From contig NC_135566.1 of NCBI RefSeq assembly GCF_964340395.1, forward strand, positions 15,906,001 to 15,970,000: a DNA stretch of 64,000 nucleotides. Direction: 5' to 3'. A program made the translations under genes and the position numbers. Below the pieces are notes generated by a model. The model was given only the letters and a program-made list of their open reading frames with translations, was not told where the DNA came from and did not search any database. This document shows, one piece after another, positions 1 through 13,300 of this stretch. Within the stretch, counting starts at the first letter, position 1; each line of letters begins with the position of its first letter. This DNA is from Glandiceps talaboti (Eukaryota > Hemichordata > Enteropneusta > Spengelidae).

Positions 1-305
1 TAGCACACAGACTAGCTGATAGACTTACAAAATGTCAATTCCAGTATATTTGGTATCCACGAAAAGCACACCAGACTGTATACAACCAGATATGGTGCTT
101 ACAAGGGTAGTTATACAAAGGGAAGGATCTAATCTTTGGCCTTGCCTTGTCTAGTATAGTGACATCATGACAAAACAATGAAATGAACATTTTACGAGTT
201 AACTCCTGTAATATCTTCAAAATAATGTCGATATCTTGTAAAACACATATCAGTTTATGTGAATGGTAAAAGGTCACACCCACTTGGTTTTGTTATCGGA
301 AGTCT

Positions 306-311
306 TTTATT
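306..311 (-). promoter_or_regulatory. Candidate poly(A) signal of gene A
   Basis: AATAAA on the minus strand (TTTATT on plus), about 610 nt downstream of the gene A stop codon. It is the first canonical hexamer I found in that stretch. The rest of 1-920 shows no gene and is best read as 3' UTR and flank. Confidence 0.4.
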
Positions 312-920
312 TGCATAATGAGGCAATCAGAAAGTTCCTGAGGTAAAAACAGTAGGTAGGTAGGTACGTGTACTTTCATGGCAAGTTGATCAGGTTTAGT
401 TACCATAGCATGTGCAGACACACATGAGGTTTTTCCTAAGTTCAAAGGTTACAAAGTTCAGAGGGTACAAAGATAAACGAAGAAAACTGAATTTAAAAAT
501 ATTAGTAAAAGTTTATCTAATGTTATTTATGCCTAGGCATGTCAAGAATCATTTCGTGAATGTCAATCAAAAAGATGATAAACCAAAGTAGAAATATTTT
601 GACCATAATTTACATAATACTGAGACATATTTATGTCCCCTCTGATGCTTGGTATAAGTTTCATTGTTTTTGTTGTCTTTTCTTTCATTTCATTGGTGCA
701 TGGTAAATCCCGTAACTATGGCAACAACTAAAAGGTCAACGTACTTCTACTTTATAGGCAGGAGGACAATTCATATTCTATGTTCAAGTGAGACATCAAA
801 AATTACACTACAGTTCAACAAATAAAAAGAAAAAAGACGACTTTGGGGTCGTAAATTGAACTTAAATAAGACCCTGAATTTGGATAACTTTGTTCATTTT
901 CTTGGCTTCATTGAACAAAA

Positions 921-977
921 CTAGAAGAAATCTTGAGCAGCAACACTCTGCTGTAAATAGTCAGCATACAACTTTTC
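921..977 (-). CDS. Gene A last coding exon (stop codon)
   Basis: The acceptor TTTTTTACAG is followed by [18 protein letters not shown] and TAG at 923-921. The exon stays in phase 0 from exon 10, and the stop gives a 451-residue protein. The C-terminal FF is visible; no ER-retrieval motif is seen. Confidence 0.88.
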   Translation of the reverse strand, partial: EKLYADYLQQSVAAQDFF

Positions 978-1261
978 CTGTAAAAAATATTAAAATATCA
1001 GAGTTAGAAAACGCAAAAGACTTGTAACTTACAGAGACAAAGTATGGTGTCATTTATGCTGATGAACACAATGGGAATAATGTATGTACCAGGGAGTTCT
1101 TGCATCGGTGCCCACATACACATTCACACACGCACACGCACACGCACACGCACACACACACATGCATACACATACATACACACATACATACATACACACA
1201 CGCGCGCACATGCATATATATATCCATACATACACACATACATACATACATACATACATAG

Positions 1262-1316
<55 letters not shown>

Positions 1317-4300
1317 CACACACAATGTCTATTTCTACTGTAATGTAAAACTCAAAACTTAAGTGTATAATACCTGTATGTACATTACCATGTGATCATT
1401 CCAGTACACAAAACCACTTGAATGCATGCAGTTATATTTTTATGAAATTTGTTGTTTCAGATAAATAATTATAATACCAAACCCAATGACAGTGGAGTGT
1501 CAGCATGGGTATACTCAGTGTATTTGTACACAAGCTTGCAATCTTTTCTACTATATTCTCAATCTCTTATTGTTTGTGAAACTACTGCCACAGATAACTC
1601 TGCGAGAACTCATTGACGTGCAAATGTTCTTATAATGCAACACTAGTGGCACTCGTATAAATTACTGGGGGTGAGAGGGGAGAGGTGGAGGTGGAGGGGG
1701 GTTAGTAACATGTAACATAACATCTGAGACAAGATTTACCTTTGTTTTCTTGACATGGTTTTGTACATAGTCTCTCTGCTCTCTAAATTGCTTCTTTTCT
1801 TTCCTTGACAGTGTAGACTTTAACCTAGTGAATAGAACAAGTCAGAGGTATTAATGCTAGCTATACACATAGAGCTGGTAATGTTATCTTCAGAACACTC
1901 AGCAAGTATGGTACTCAACAATCCTAATAATTCACGTCGCAGTAGCTTTCATTCTGTCTGATTTTATTCTAGAAAGTAAGACATTTCTGTAAGCTTGGTC
2001 TTGTGTTGTGTGCCATATTTGGACCAATGTTCCTAAAGCTACTTGTAAGTTGTACATGCCATGTCAGTAAGTGTAACATTTTGTCGTTGAGGGCGCTATA
2101 ACATGAGTCACACAGCAGTGTGGCAGTTTGTACTCGATCCATATGCACAAATTCATTAAGGAATCTATCAACTAATTACCCGCCGACACTTCATTGCTTT
2201 ATTATAAACAGATTGTACTAGTGTGATATATTACAGCCAAATTTCATAATGTGCGGTAACCTTTTTGAAAATTGATAGTGTCTTAAACAGGGGCAATTTT
2301 GTGTTGGTGTTAACAATGTGAGATGCATGTACTGTAACAGTTATGGTAAGTCTTACAAGACTCTCACTTATACAGAATGAGAGTGACAACACATTTACTG
2401 AACAGTATTTCTGTTCTGACTAAAATGGCACTCTATATGACTTCATAGGTATCCCACCGGACCACAGTTTGCGAATGTCCATTTTTAGCACATTTTCTCT
2501 AGAGAGCTGTAAACTTAGCAAACCACTGTGACTATTCAAGTTCGAACTTGGCAACATGCTTTTTTTACATCTCATACCAGCTTTTTTTTGTTACAAATTA
2601 CTTAAAACAAAATACACACACTGATGGCATGTAAACATAAATGATACATATTATCTTTACTGTGAACACAAATCAACATGTTTGTTGGATAAAACAGGAA
2701 GATTCAAACACAAAATGCTTTATTTATGTTTACAGTAAGATAAAATGTAACATTTCTTGTGCATGTGTGGTATCAGTACCTGTATTTTGTTTATGTAAAT
2801 TGTAATAAAAAATGTTGTACAAGATGTAAAATACATGTTGTCTAATTGAAACGCCATAGTTACTCTGATTTGGAAGTATCACGAACTTGTATTGAATGAA
2901 TTTGTTGGTTTCTATAACGACTATCAAAAAACTACTAAAAAACAACACCTAAAATTTGATATCAAAGTTTGTTTTCTAATTTTTCTAAAATCATATACAG
3001 CGAATCAAACCAAGCAAATTTCAGCTGTTTTTTTTACAGAAAGGAAAAATGATGTATACTGTACCTTGAAAACCTGGCCAGGACAATTAGTACAAAGGAG
3101 ATGATGAGGGCTGCTGCCAAGATGTACAATTGATAGTCACTTGGTATAGAGTCTTGTAACTTGTGCAAGGGTTTCTGTAATAAATAGAATAGCTATTATA
3201 ATGCTGTGGCAGGTAGAGTTTGTGGGGGGTGGGGGGTATATGCAGGTGTGTATCTGTAGGTGTGTAGTTGTGTATATGTATGTGTGTTGACCCAAGTGTA
3301 AATTTGCATAGATGTACATTTATGTTGTAAATATGCCACATGTAGTCATTTGAAAGATAAAAGATTGCATAGTTTGGCCACTAGGGGGCGCTGTATACAA
3401 ACAGAATTTTGACATGACATGTTGGCGCCCATGTAGGCAAGAATCGTTGTGCTGTCTGTATCATGCTATGAAAGTCATCTTTTCCAAGTGTTTCAAGACA
3501 AAATAGTATTTTCAGTTAGTTTACATCGGTATGTATGTTTTTGTCAATGATATAATATTTAGGAACTTGTGGAGTTCTTGTATATAGTTTGCAGACTGCT
3601 TCTAGTGTACTTCCAAGTGATTGGCAGCCATGATGAAAATTTAGCCGTCATTTCTTTTGATCTACGATACACTCACAAGATGTTTCTGTAGAGAAAGTTT
3701 TCCTTTTATATGATATTGGTTGCAATGTTTAACATAACCTGAAACAGCCTTACCAAGTAGACCTCTTTTATCGTTTTAAAAGTGTCGTTGCCGAGGGAGT
3801 TTACCATCATTTCTTCAGGCAAATTACTGAGAGCCAATGCTACGCATATCAGAGCTGGAAAGAGACATCCCAGGATAGAAAACAGACAACTTTTACCACG
3901 GGCTCTGAAGTTGAATGACTGTGCAGCACTGCGAATATACAACATACATGATAAAGTCACTTCCTTGTTAGTGTGTGAGTGTGTGTGACTTGGAAATAAA
4001 AAATCTCCTCAATTTTTTCTGTTACTTTGTTCAAAAAAACTCACACTCATTCTCAGTTAAAATCAAGAAAAATATCTGGTGTCATCTGAAAAATTCTTTA
4101 TACATGTAAAAATCCTAATTTATTATATACATGTAGTTATGTTCTTTGTTACACAACCAAGTTACGTTTCGGCAATGTGACTGTTGCCTTCCTCAGGACA
4201 AACTAAGGATGATTACTGTTCACCACTAGATGGCAGTGTTGTGAATAAATTGTCCCAGATGTGAGGCAGTCTACCCAATTTTCTACATCCACAGTTTCTG

Positions 4301-7300
4301 AATTCTGAATACAGTCCACTGCTTTCAGCAACCATGATAAAGTACCACTTACAATGTCACTCTAGTGTATATACTATTTTTATCATGCCAGGATACAGGA
4401 CACTTGCATTCACTTAGATCTTTTTCACTATCATGAGAAAATAAATCATGAAACTGTTAAAGGCGAAGTCATACCTCAGACTTATTTACATCTTTAGTAA
4501 ACTTGTAGTGATTACTGAAAGTCCAGTCAGACTTATTTCTGTCTTTAGTATTGATTACTGCTATCAACTTAAAGGATAAGTCCAGTCAGACTTATTTCTG
4601 CCATTAGTACACTTGTATTGATTACTGCTATCAACTTAAAGGAAAAGTCCAGTCAGACTTATTTCTGCCTTTAGTACACTTGTATTGATTACTGCTATCA
4701 ACTTAAAGGATAAGTCCAGTCAGACTTATTTCTGCCTTTAGTACACTTGTATTGATTACTGCTATCAACTTAAAGGAAAAGTCCAGTCAGACTTATTTCT
4801 GCCTTAAGTACACTTGTTTTGATTACTGCTAGCTATCAACTTAAAGGAAAAGTCCAGTCAGACTTATTTCTGCCTTAAGTACACTTGTTTTGATTACTGC
4901 TATCCAGTCAGATTTATTTCTGCACTGAAGATAAAAATAAATCCAACTGGCATTTTCCTTTAACATTAAGCAGAAATACTTCAGTACCAGGATAAGGGAA
5001 CTAATTGAAGACCACCTAACTTACCTATCAGTATCAAGTTTTTCATCTATTAAGCCTGAAATCTTCTCACAATCTTTCTCTAACATATTCAATGTGTTCT
5101 GTATTGTTTGGTTGATAGTCTTCTCAATCTCTTTGCACACCTCTTCAATCTGATTCACACAACGTGTAGTCTGTACAAAAAATTAGAATACAGATTTCAG
5201 GTCCACCAACATAGGAATCTCCATGGCAGAAGGTCAAATATTTGAATACACCCACAGAGTAAGAATGACCTTGGTAAATTTCTTAGAAATAGCATGATAT
5301 TACCCAAGAAAAGACACTGTGATAATGACTTCATTTTGTAGCAAATACTTCTAGTTTCATCTGAGGTGCAAAAGTTGACAAAAGATTCAATTCATTTCTA
5401 TACTCCTTTGCTGCAGTTTACAAAACTGGTGAATTTATGAATTAATTCGTGAAGAGATCCAGTTCTTGTTTCCACTTCAAATTTGTTTGTATAGCCAGTT
5501 GTTACATAAGTGGACAAACGCCAGGATTTTTCAGACTACTAGGGCAGGCGGACCCATGGCATAATACTCTATTCTTATCATCCTTCTAAATTATATCCAT
5601 CTTTCTTAAATTCTTAAATTCATGGTAAACTAAATTATAACAGATCTATATAGTGTGTTCATTTCATACCCTGACTATTTGCAAATAGCAAACATGACCT
5701 TTCAACTTGTAAATTGACAACCTTCTGATTTACAAAGAAAGACCAGGATACGTCTGTACTGGAGCAATCATTACCAACAAACAAACAAACGACTTCTGTA
5801 TAACTACAAAGTTGATAAATTCCAGAACAAACACAATATAGACAAAATTCCTATCTTTATGAATATTTTTGATTGGAAAATTGAACAGTAGCTGGTTGGT
5901 ACCCCAAACAAAAAAACAACCAGCATAAGTGTTTCTTTTTAAATGGTGACAAATGTTCAAGGACGAGATTTTATCCTTTCATTTTGTGGAATGACCAGCA
6001 TCGACTCTACATTCGCTACATGTGAAATGTACACTATTGATAAATTGTGAAAAATTACAATAAAGTTCAGTAATGTTACTTGGAAAATTTCATTTTACAC
6101 ACTTTGTACATCGTAGCTATTATCAGGTTACCGCCTAATGATGCCCAGAGCTCCAAATTTTACATTCTTCTTTTAGAAAGCCCTCATTATTTCTCATTGT
6201 ACTACGAATTGTAAAGTACCAAACTCGGGAAACAGATTTTTACAAGCTACACTTTAGCTTTTCCCTGTTTTCCGGCCATAGAACTCTCAATTGTATTCTA
6301 TACAGATGAGTTGCGCAATTTTGCTAGTTTGTCAATTTCTGTATATGTATGGCATACTGTGACAAATTCATTCTTTCTATGGCAAATAAACGAAATAAAC
6401 AAAATAAAGAACGTTTTTAAGAAGTCCTTTCTTTCATCTGCTGTGAAACGTTCAAACTTGGACTTGGCAAAGAGTAAACGCAATTTTTAATGCTAATGTT
6501 CTCAGTCATTTTTTCTGTAGCATAAGCAAGCACTTTTATTTTTTAATTAGCTATATACCTTCATTTTTACATCGGGTAAGTTGTGTCTGTATATATGTCG
6601 TGTCTTTCATTGCATTTGATGTTTGCCTGGTGCCAAGACAAATTTCCATGTTTTTATGGACAATAAAGTATATCTAATCTAATCTAATCTAATCTAATAT
6701 AATATAATATAATCTACTGCATATTAACTACAAAGAGATGAATTAAAAAAAAAATTCAAACTACATGTATTGACAAAATTTATGTTGATTAATATTTGTG
6801 ATTGGGGCGTTTGAACAGAAGCTAAGTATCCTAACAGATATCACTAGTTGTCATTCTACTCAGAGGCATGATTATACATGATATCCCCTTACTGGTATAG
6901 TACGTGTCACATGGGAATGAACATAATGTTGGGTGATCATGCAAATCTGGTTTGTACAATGTATTTGTGAAACGCTATTACATTAATTCTCATCACTGTT
7001 CAATAAATCATGATTCATGAAGTCCTGGGAGCTGATTGCTGTAAAAAAAAAGACACAGATAACATTGTGTTGTGATTGTCTGTGTTGTTGGTTGAGATTA
7101 TACTTAACCTAGAGACAACCAAAAATTTTCATTTGTTGTAGAACTTGTTACTACAAGCAGAGAGCAGCTCAGTTGTGTCTGACATTGAATGTCTAGACAT
7201 TCTTTGTTTGAGTTTCTGCTCAAACCGCTTTGGACAGACAAAGACCTCATAATTCAATAAAAAAAACGTGGGGATTCTTTCCTGAAATAACAGCTAATTT

Positions 7301-10300
7301 GCATATTACGTGGGTCAAGTCTAGACGAAATCAAAATCAGCTGAGAGAATGCAGGGCAAAGTGACATTACATGTTCTGTAACACTATGACCGGCTTTCAT
7401 GAGCTTGTACCATAGTACTGTACTAGGAGTTACATACAGTCTAAAAAGATATTTAACATCATTGTGACATTAATTAATATTACACTTTGAAAATGAAAAA
7501 ATTTATAACTTGGTATTTTGTGAAAAAATACACAAAATACAGGATTTTGCTTTACTGAAATTTTACAGATGTGAACGAAGAAAGCTTTATTTTAAGAACT
7601 GTGTAATATAAATGACACTACAACTTACTGACACAGGCTGAAGTTATCATGTTTTAGACTCCGAGTAAAAAATACTTGTAATACATTAAAACACCTGTTA
7701 AAGTTATCTAGTAAGTATAATGTTAATGTCAATGTAGTGGCTTAAACAGCATTTAACATTTCCATCTGGGGGTAGTAATAAAATAGTTGAGTGTATAATA
7801 GGGGTTTATTTATTGCCATTTAGTATACATAACACAATTATGCCGTAACACCAGGTTGAGTTTGCATATATCAGCAAGTGATGGTTAAGTACATTTTGTA
7901 TACATGTATCAGTAAGTTGAATTCTGCAAGTCAATTTTAATCATCAGAAAATGTTACTCAGTGCCCCACCCTCCCCCAACCCCGCATAAATCAGCTCAGA
8001 TTATGCCTCTTTATGTTATCAGTAAATTAATTGACTGCATGTATTGACATTTTGTACATTGAGTAAAATTGATAATTTTAGATATTTCTAATCAGAACTT
8101 CCTCATTTCTAGTGTGGATATATAAGACATTACCTTTCCACTTGTCAGGTTGGGTACATAGATAGTCGGCATGTCGAAACAAGTTTTATTGAGCCCAGGT
8201 CGTTTACACAGCTCCTGGACGATCTGCATCATGACACGTTGGCGATCACTCTCATGCCCCGCTTCATCAGCTTTACTGAGGTAGAATCGCATTCGATCAC
8301 TGTGTTGTTCGTTTAACGACTCAACCAGATTTAGGGTACGCTTACACAAGGCTTGACCAATCGGATCAAAGAATATAAAGATCAGATCAGACCTGTTTCC
8401 TGTCGGACAAAATGAAAGGCCCAGTTGTGATTAGGATTTATAATTGAGATGTGAAACACAGTTGTCTGGTAGAGTTATAGAAAAGGTTCAACCAGAACTA
8501 AAGAATGATGTCCTATATATGTAATCTTTACCTTAATCTTAATCACTCAGAAGATAACATGAATATGAGAACCTGGGACTGAAACACTGGCCTTTATGTG
8601 TAGTCCGTTAGACACTCTTATAATGAGTATTCTGTAATCCTGTACACATGACATGGTGTAAAAATATCAAGTTGCAACTGCAGTGTGTGTTCACTTCATG
8701 TGAAGAATGTGTGGTATGTTTTAAGATGAACCTCCCAGGGAGGTCCCCCCCCCTCAAAAAAAAAATAAATAAATAAAAATCACTTGAGTAAAATTACAAG
8801 TGATGGCCTTCTCCACCTACAATTTCTACATTTTTATCCCCCTTTAGTTGGGTGGGAGGAAGGGGTGGAGGTGGGGGGGAGGGGTGGATTGTGGGTGGGA
8901 GAACTTATACATATCCTGCAAATCATCATATGTATAGTGGTGTCAGGTTCAACGACCTTGTAAAAGTGTGATGACCTTACAATATGATGATCAGACTTGC
9001 AAAAAGGTTGATGACCTTGAAAAACAAATATATGAATTTCTACCTTCCAAGCTACAACTGTATCGTAGCCATGTTGTACAGGATTTTAGTTTCAATTAAT
9101 ATTGAATGACTGCATTTCAGTTTAAGTTTGTACATACCGGTAATATTAAACCAGGTCTGGGAACCCCGGTAAAGCAAGAGGAGGGAAATCTTGTACAATT
9201 TTAAAAAGCTAATTTCCATACCATATATGGTAGTGTAATTTTGATGGGGAACTCTGGTAAAATGCCAAGAAATGCAGGTAGATTTTACCTGCTTACTGCG
9301 TGTCTGTTTTCCTTTTTATAGAATTTGGTTTTTGAAGATGTAAACCATTTCTTCTATGTGACAAAAAATTGAATTTTCAAAAATAATGATTTGCTTGTCG
9401 TCTGCTCAGAGTAAGATTTCACTTACCTAGCCATGTTATAGCCCTATCCACATCAAAGGGATATTTCATATCACCATCCACCAAACCAGGCGTATCAACA
9501 AATGTTACCAAACTGAATTTCTTCTGTTTAGATGTGGTAACTTCTGTATTTAGATACTCTGTAACACCTTGGTTAGATACGAAATATACAACAAAGGCAC
9601 AGAAAAAGATAAAATATGTTTTAGCATTTCTACAGATTTGACAAAGAATTTCAACATTTGGGGTTATAATTAGAATCAAGTATATGGTATGCAAACCAAT
9701 GCAATATTCTCATACAATGTACACATATTAGCCTGAAAGACCCAGGCATTGTTTTTGCTTATATAATGTGCTCCCTCATGACGTGGGGTAGCCAGTAGTT
9801 ACATAAGCAGACGTATTATGGTTGGACCTTTCAGTCGTGTTGTAACATGGCCACCTAAATCTGTCATCTACAATGGACATTGCACAATGGCTCTCATGGG
9901 AAAAAAGAGGGATTACAAGGCAAATTTTCATAGCCTGGAACCCATACTTAATAGTACAGGGCATTAAATTTCACAGCCTGGAACATGTACTTACTACAAG
10001 ACATTTGATAGCTACACTGTAGCAACCCATACTTGCTACAGGGCATTTCATGGTCTGGAACCCATACTTGCTACAGGGCATTTCATAGTCTGGAACCCAT
10101 ACTTACGGTACTACAGGGCATTCATACCTAGGAACCCATACTTACTATAGGGCATTTCACGACCTGGAACCCATACTTACTACAGGGCATTTCATAGCCT
10201 GGAGCCCATAATTACTACAGGGCATTTGATGGTCTGGAACTATACTTACTACAGGGCATTTCATAGCTAAGAACCATATTACTACAGGGCATTTCACAGC

Positions 10301-13300
10301 CTGGAACCCATAATTACTACAGGGCATTTTGTGGTCTGGAACCCATACTTACTACATGGCATTTCATGTATCATACCAAGAAGCCATTATATAAATTACT
10401 AAAGTTCCCAACATGTATATGTAAGACTGGACAGGATGGATTGAAGGTTACCGACTATACGCCTACTATTTTTATCATTATAATTTCAACACATATCACA
10501 TCGATACAAATAAAATGATGAGCAACATTCCCAGCAGACTTTGACAGTCATATTATTTCATCAAATGGAATAAAAAAGTAGTTATTTACAATGTTATTCG
10601 ACCTTTTTAGCTATGACGTATAGGTGTCATAACTACAGTTGCCTCACAACACAGGAAGGGAAAAAGAAAGCATTTATTTTTGTGATGTCATCATTACCAC
10701 GGGCAACCATGCTGTTGCTATGACAAACAGTTCTGGCAACATCTTATCAATTCGGATTGACGTAGACCAAGTAGTCTTTAGGATGAAAAAACCCATTCAC
10801 CACAATTTCAATGTCTTATTCAATTTCAGACATCACGGCAAAATACTAAACGGTCAATCAAAGCAAATTAAAGGGGTATTGTTGGCATGAAGGTAAGGTA
10901 GCAAATGACAAGTTAATCTAAGACTTAACGCTAAAGCCATCACAATTGAAGACAACGCGTTAAAGACAAAACACAGGCAGGTATAGATAAAATCAAACCA
11001 TGGGGACTTGAACATTTAGGCCACGCAATTAAAACAAAATATATACAGTAAGGGTGCTTCAGCTTATAGTGCAAGGTTAGTAGCTTACGACAATAGCTCT
11101 TCACCTGGCAGCTTTGTTGCCATGGAAACAGAGCAACCAAATGAAGAACTACAAACACAAGCTATGGTGCAAACAAGCAGGATGCAAAACTGAGGAGGCA
11201 GGCAGGCAGGCAGGCAGGCAGACAAGGTTGGTAGAAATGCTGGCAGCGAAAAAACAGACATGCTGGTTGGATGGCTTATTTGTCTTCAAATATGCATTTT
11301 TTTAATGAATAAAAACTCATTAATGATGATGGGGATAATTATGTTAAGATTTGAATTATGGCAGTGACCTTTGAACACCATACGATTTGCATGGCATGAA
11401 AAGAATCGGTTCAAGTGATTGATTTTTACATCTTTCTGAAAACAATGGAATGTCAACCTCTGCAAATGGAGAGAAATGATTAGTGTTTTATACAGAGTGA
11501 TGCTTTTTGTCCAGAATGGTAACTAATGACATGATTCACATTTTATGTTTGATAAGTGTTCTCAAACTCTAAACCAGTGCCATTAGATGAACCATCAAGA
11601 ATAATGATAAAATATCAATGATACATGTACATTGAACAAATGTGAAAGAATAACTTCAGGTGGTTGACAGTCACAACACTTGTTGAATGGATGAGTTCAC
11701 AATATGTACCTGAAATTAGAGTTATTTACATACATAAAGATGATAAAAACATTCACATTTTGTTACTGTGCCATGATAGTTGCATGAATGAGTGATCCAC
11801 GTCTCTGTTCCACAATCAATATGGACATGTGATGGTAGTTATTGACCCACAGCATGAATAATGGTTAACATTTTTGTGTCATGATTGATATTGACCTGTG
11901 ATCATAGTTATTGACTTGTGATGCTAGATATTGACTTGTGATATTTATGTTATTGACTTGCAGTGATAAATGGCTTGTAATGCTACTTATTGACTTCTGA
12001 TAGTAGTTATTGACTTATGACCATAGTTATTGACTTGTGATGCTATTATTGACTTGTGATTTTAGACTTATGATGCTAGATATGGACCTGTGATATTTAA
12101 GTTATTGACTTGCAATTCTTGTTATTGACTTGCAACATTTGATAAATGACTTGTAATGCTACTTATTGACTTGTGACCATAGTTGTTGACATGTGATGCT
12201 GTTATTGACTGGTGATCATAGGTATTAATGTGTAATCATGGTTATTGACTTGTGATGCTGTTATTGACTTGTGAAAATTATTGACTTGTTATCATAATTA
12301 TTGACTGGAATACCTTAAATGACATGTACGACGATAGTAACAAGTGATATTTACTGAAGAATAACCACAAACTTGAAATTTACAATGACTCTATGAGAGG
12401 ATGTTGTATTGATTATTCCCTTCTTCACCCAATGAGAGAATCCAGAACAGTTGTAAACTTTTCTGCTACTGTACGAATGATTCACTTGTGCTACCATACA
12501 ATTATATTACCCACATAAAACAATATATATTGATGGGAAAATGATTATGTTTACTGATATGCTTGCAATGACATCACCCCAATGGTTTATCTGTTGATGT
12601 GTGTTAACTCCACTAAACACCCAGATGGTTATGGTGATATATCGCCTCCTGTGATTTGTTTGTTGATATATGTTAACTCCACTGCACACCACTACATCAT
12701 GCTGCATCTTTAGGCATTAGGATTATCAGCAGGATCTAGTGATGAACAGTATGAGCACAGTTTGGTTACTATGGTTACCCTGGTATCCATGAACTAATGA
12801 TAACCAGTTCCCATGGTTACATTAATTGGCACCATGACCTGAAGCAGAACAGGTTACCACGGTTATGGTGGTATTCTTGGCCTTTTTGTCGGACAGCTTA
12901 CCATGGTGTATTCATGACCATCTGATGAGCAGGTTACCATGGTTTCGATGTTATTCAAGACCTTGTGATGTTTAGGTCACCATGGTTATATTGGTATGCG
13001 TGATGGATGGATTGGTCAACATGATTTCATCCTCATCATGCTAATGAACTTTCTGTAATGGACAGGTCATCCATGGTCATCATTAAGCTGATGCTTATGA
13101 ATTTGTGATTCTAAATAAACCCATACCACATGGTGGCATTGTTACTTAATGATCAGCAGTACAATACAAACCACACTGTATGTCTGTCAGATAGCAGTCA
13201 ACTGGCAACATATTGCTTCAAGTGGGATGGACAGGGCAGTACATTCTTGCTAAACTAATGATGGGCAGCTACACAGTGACTCTGTTGATATTACAATAGG

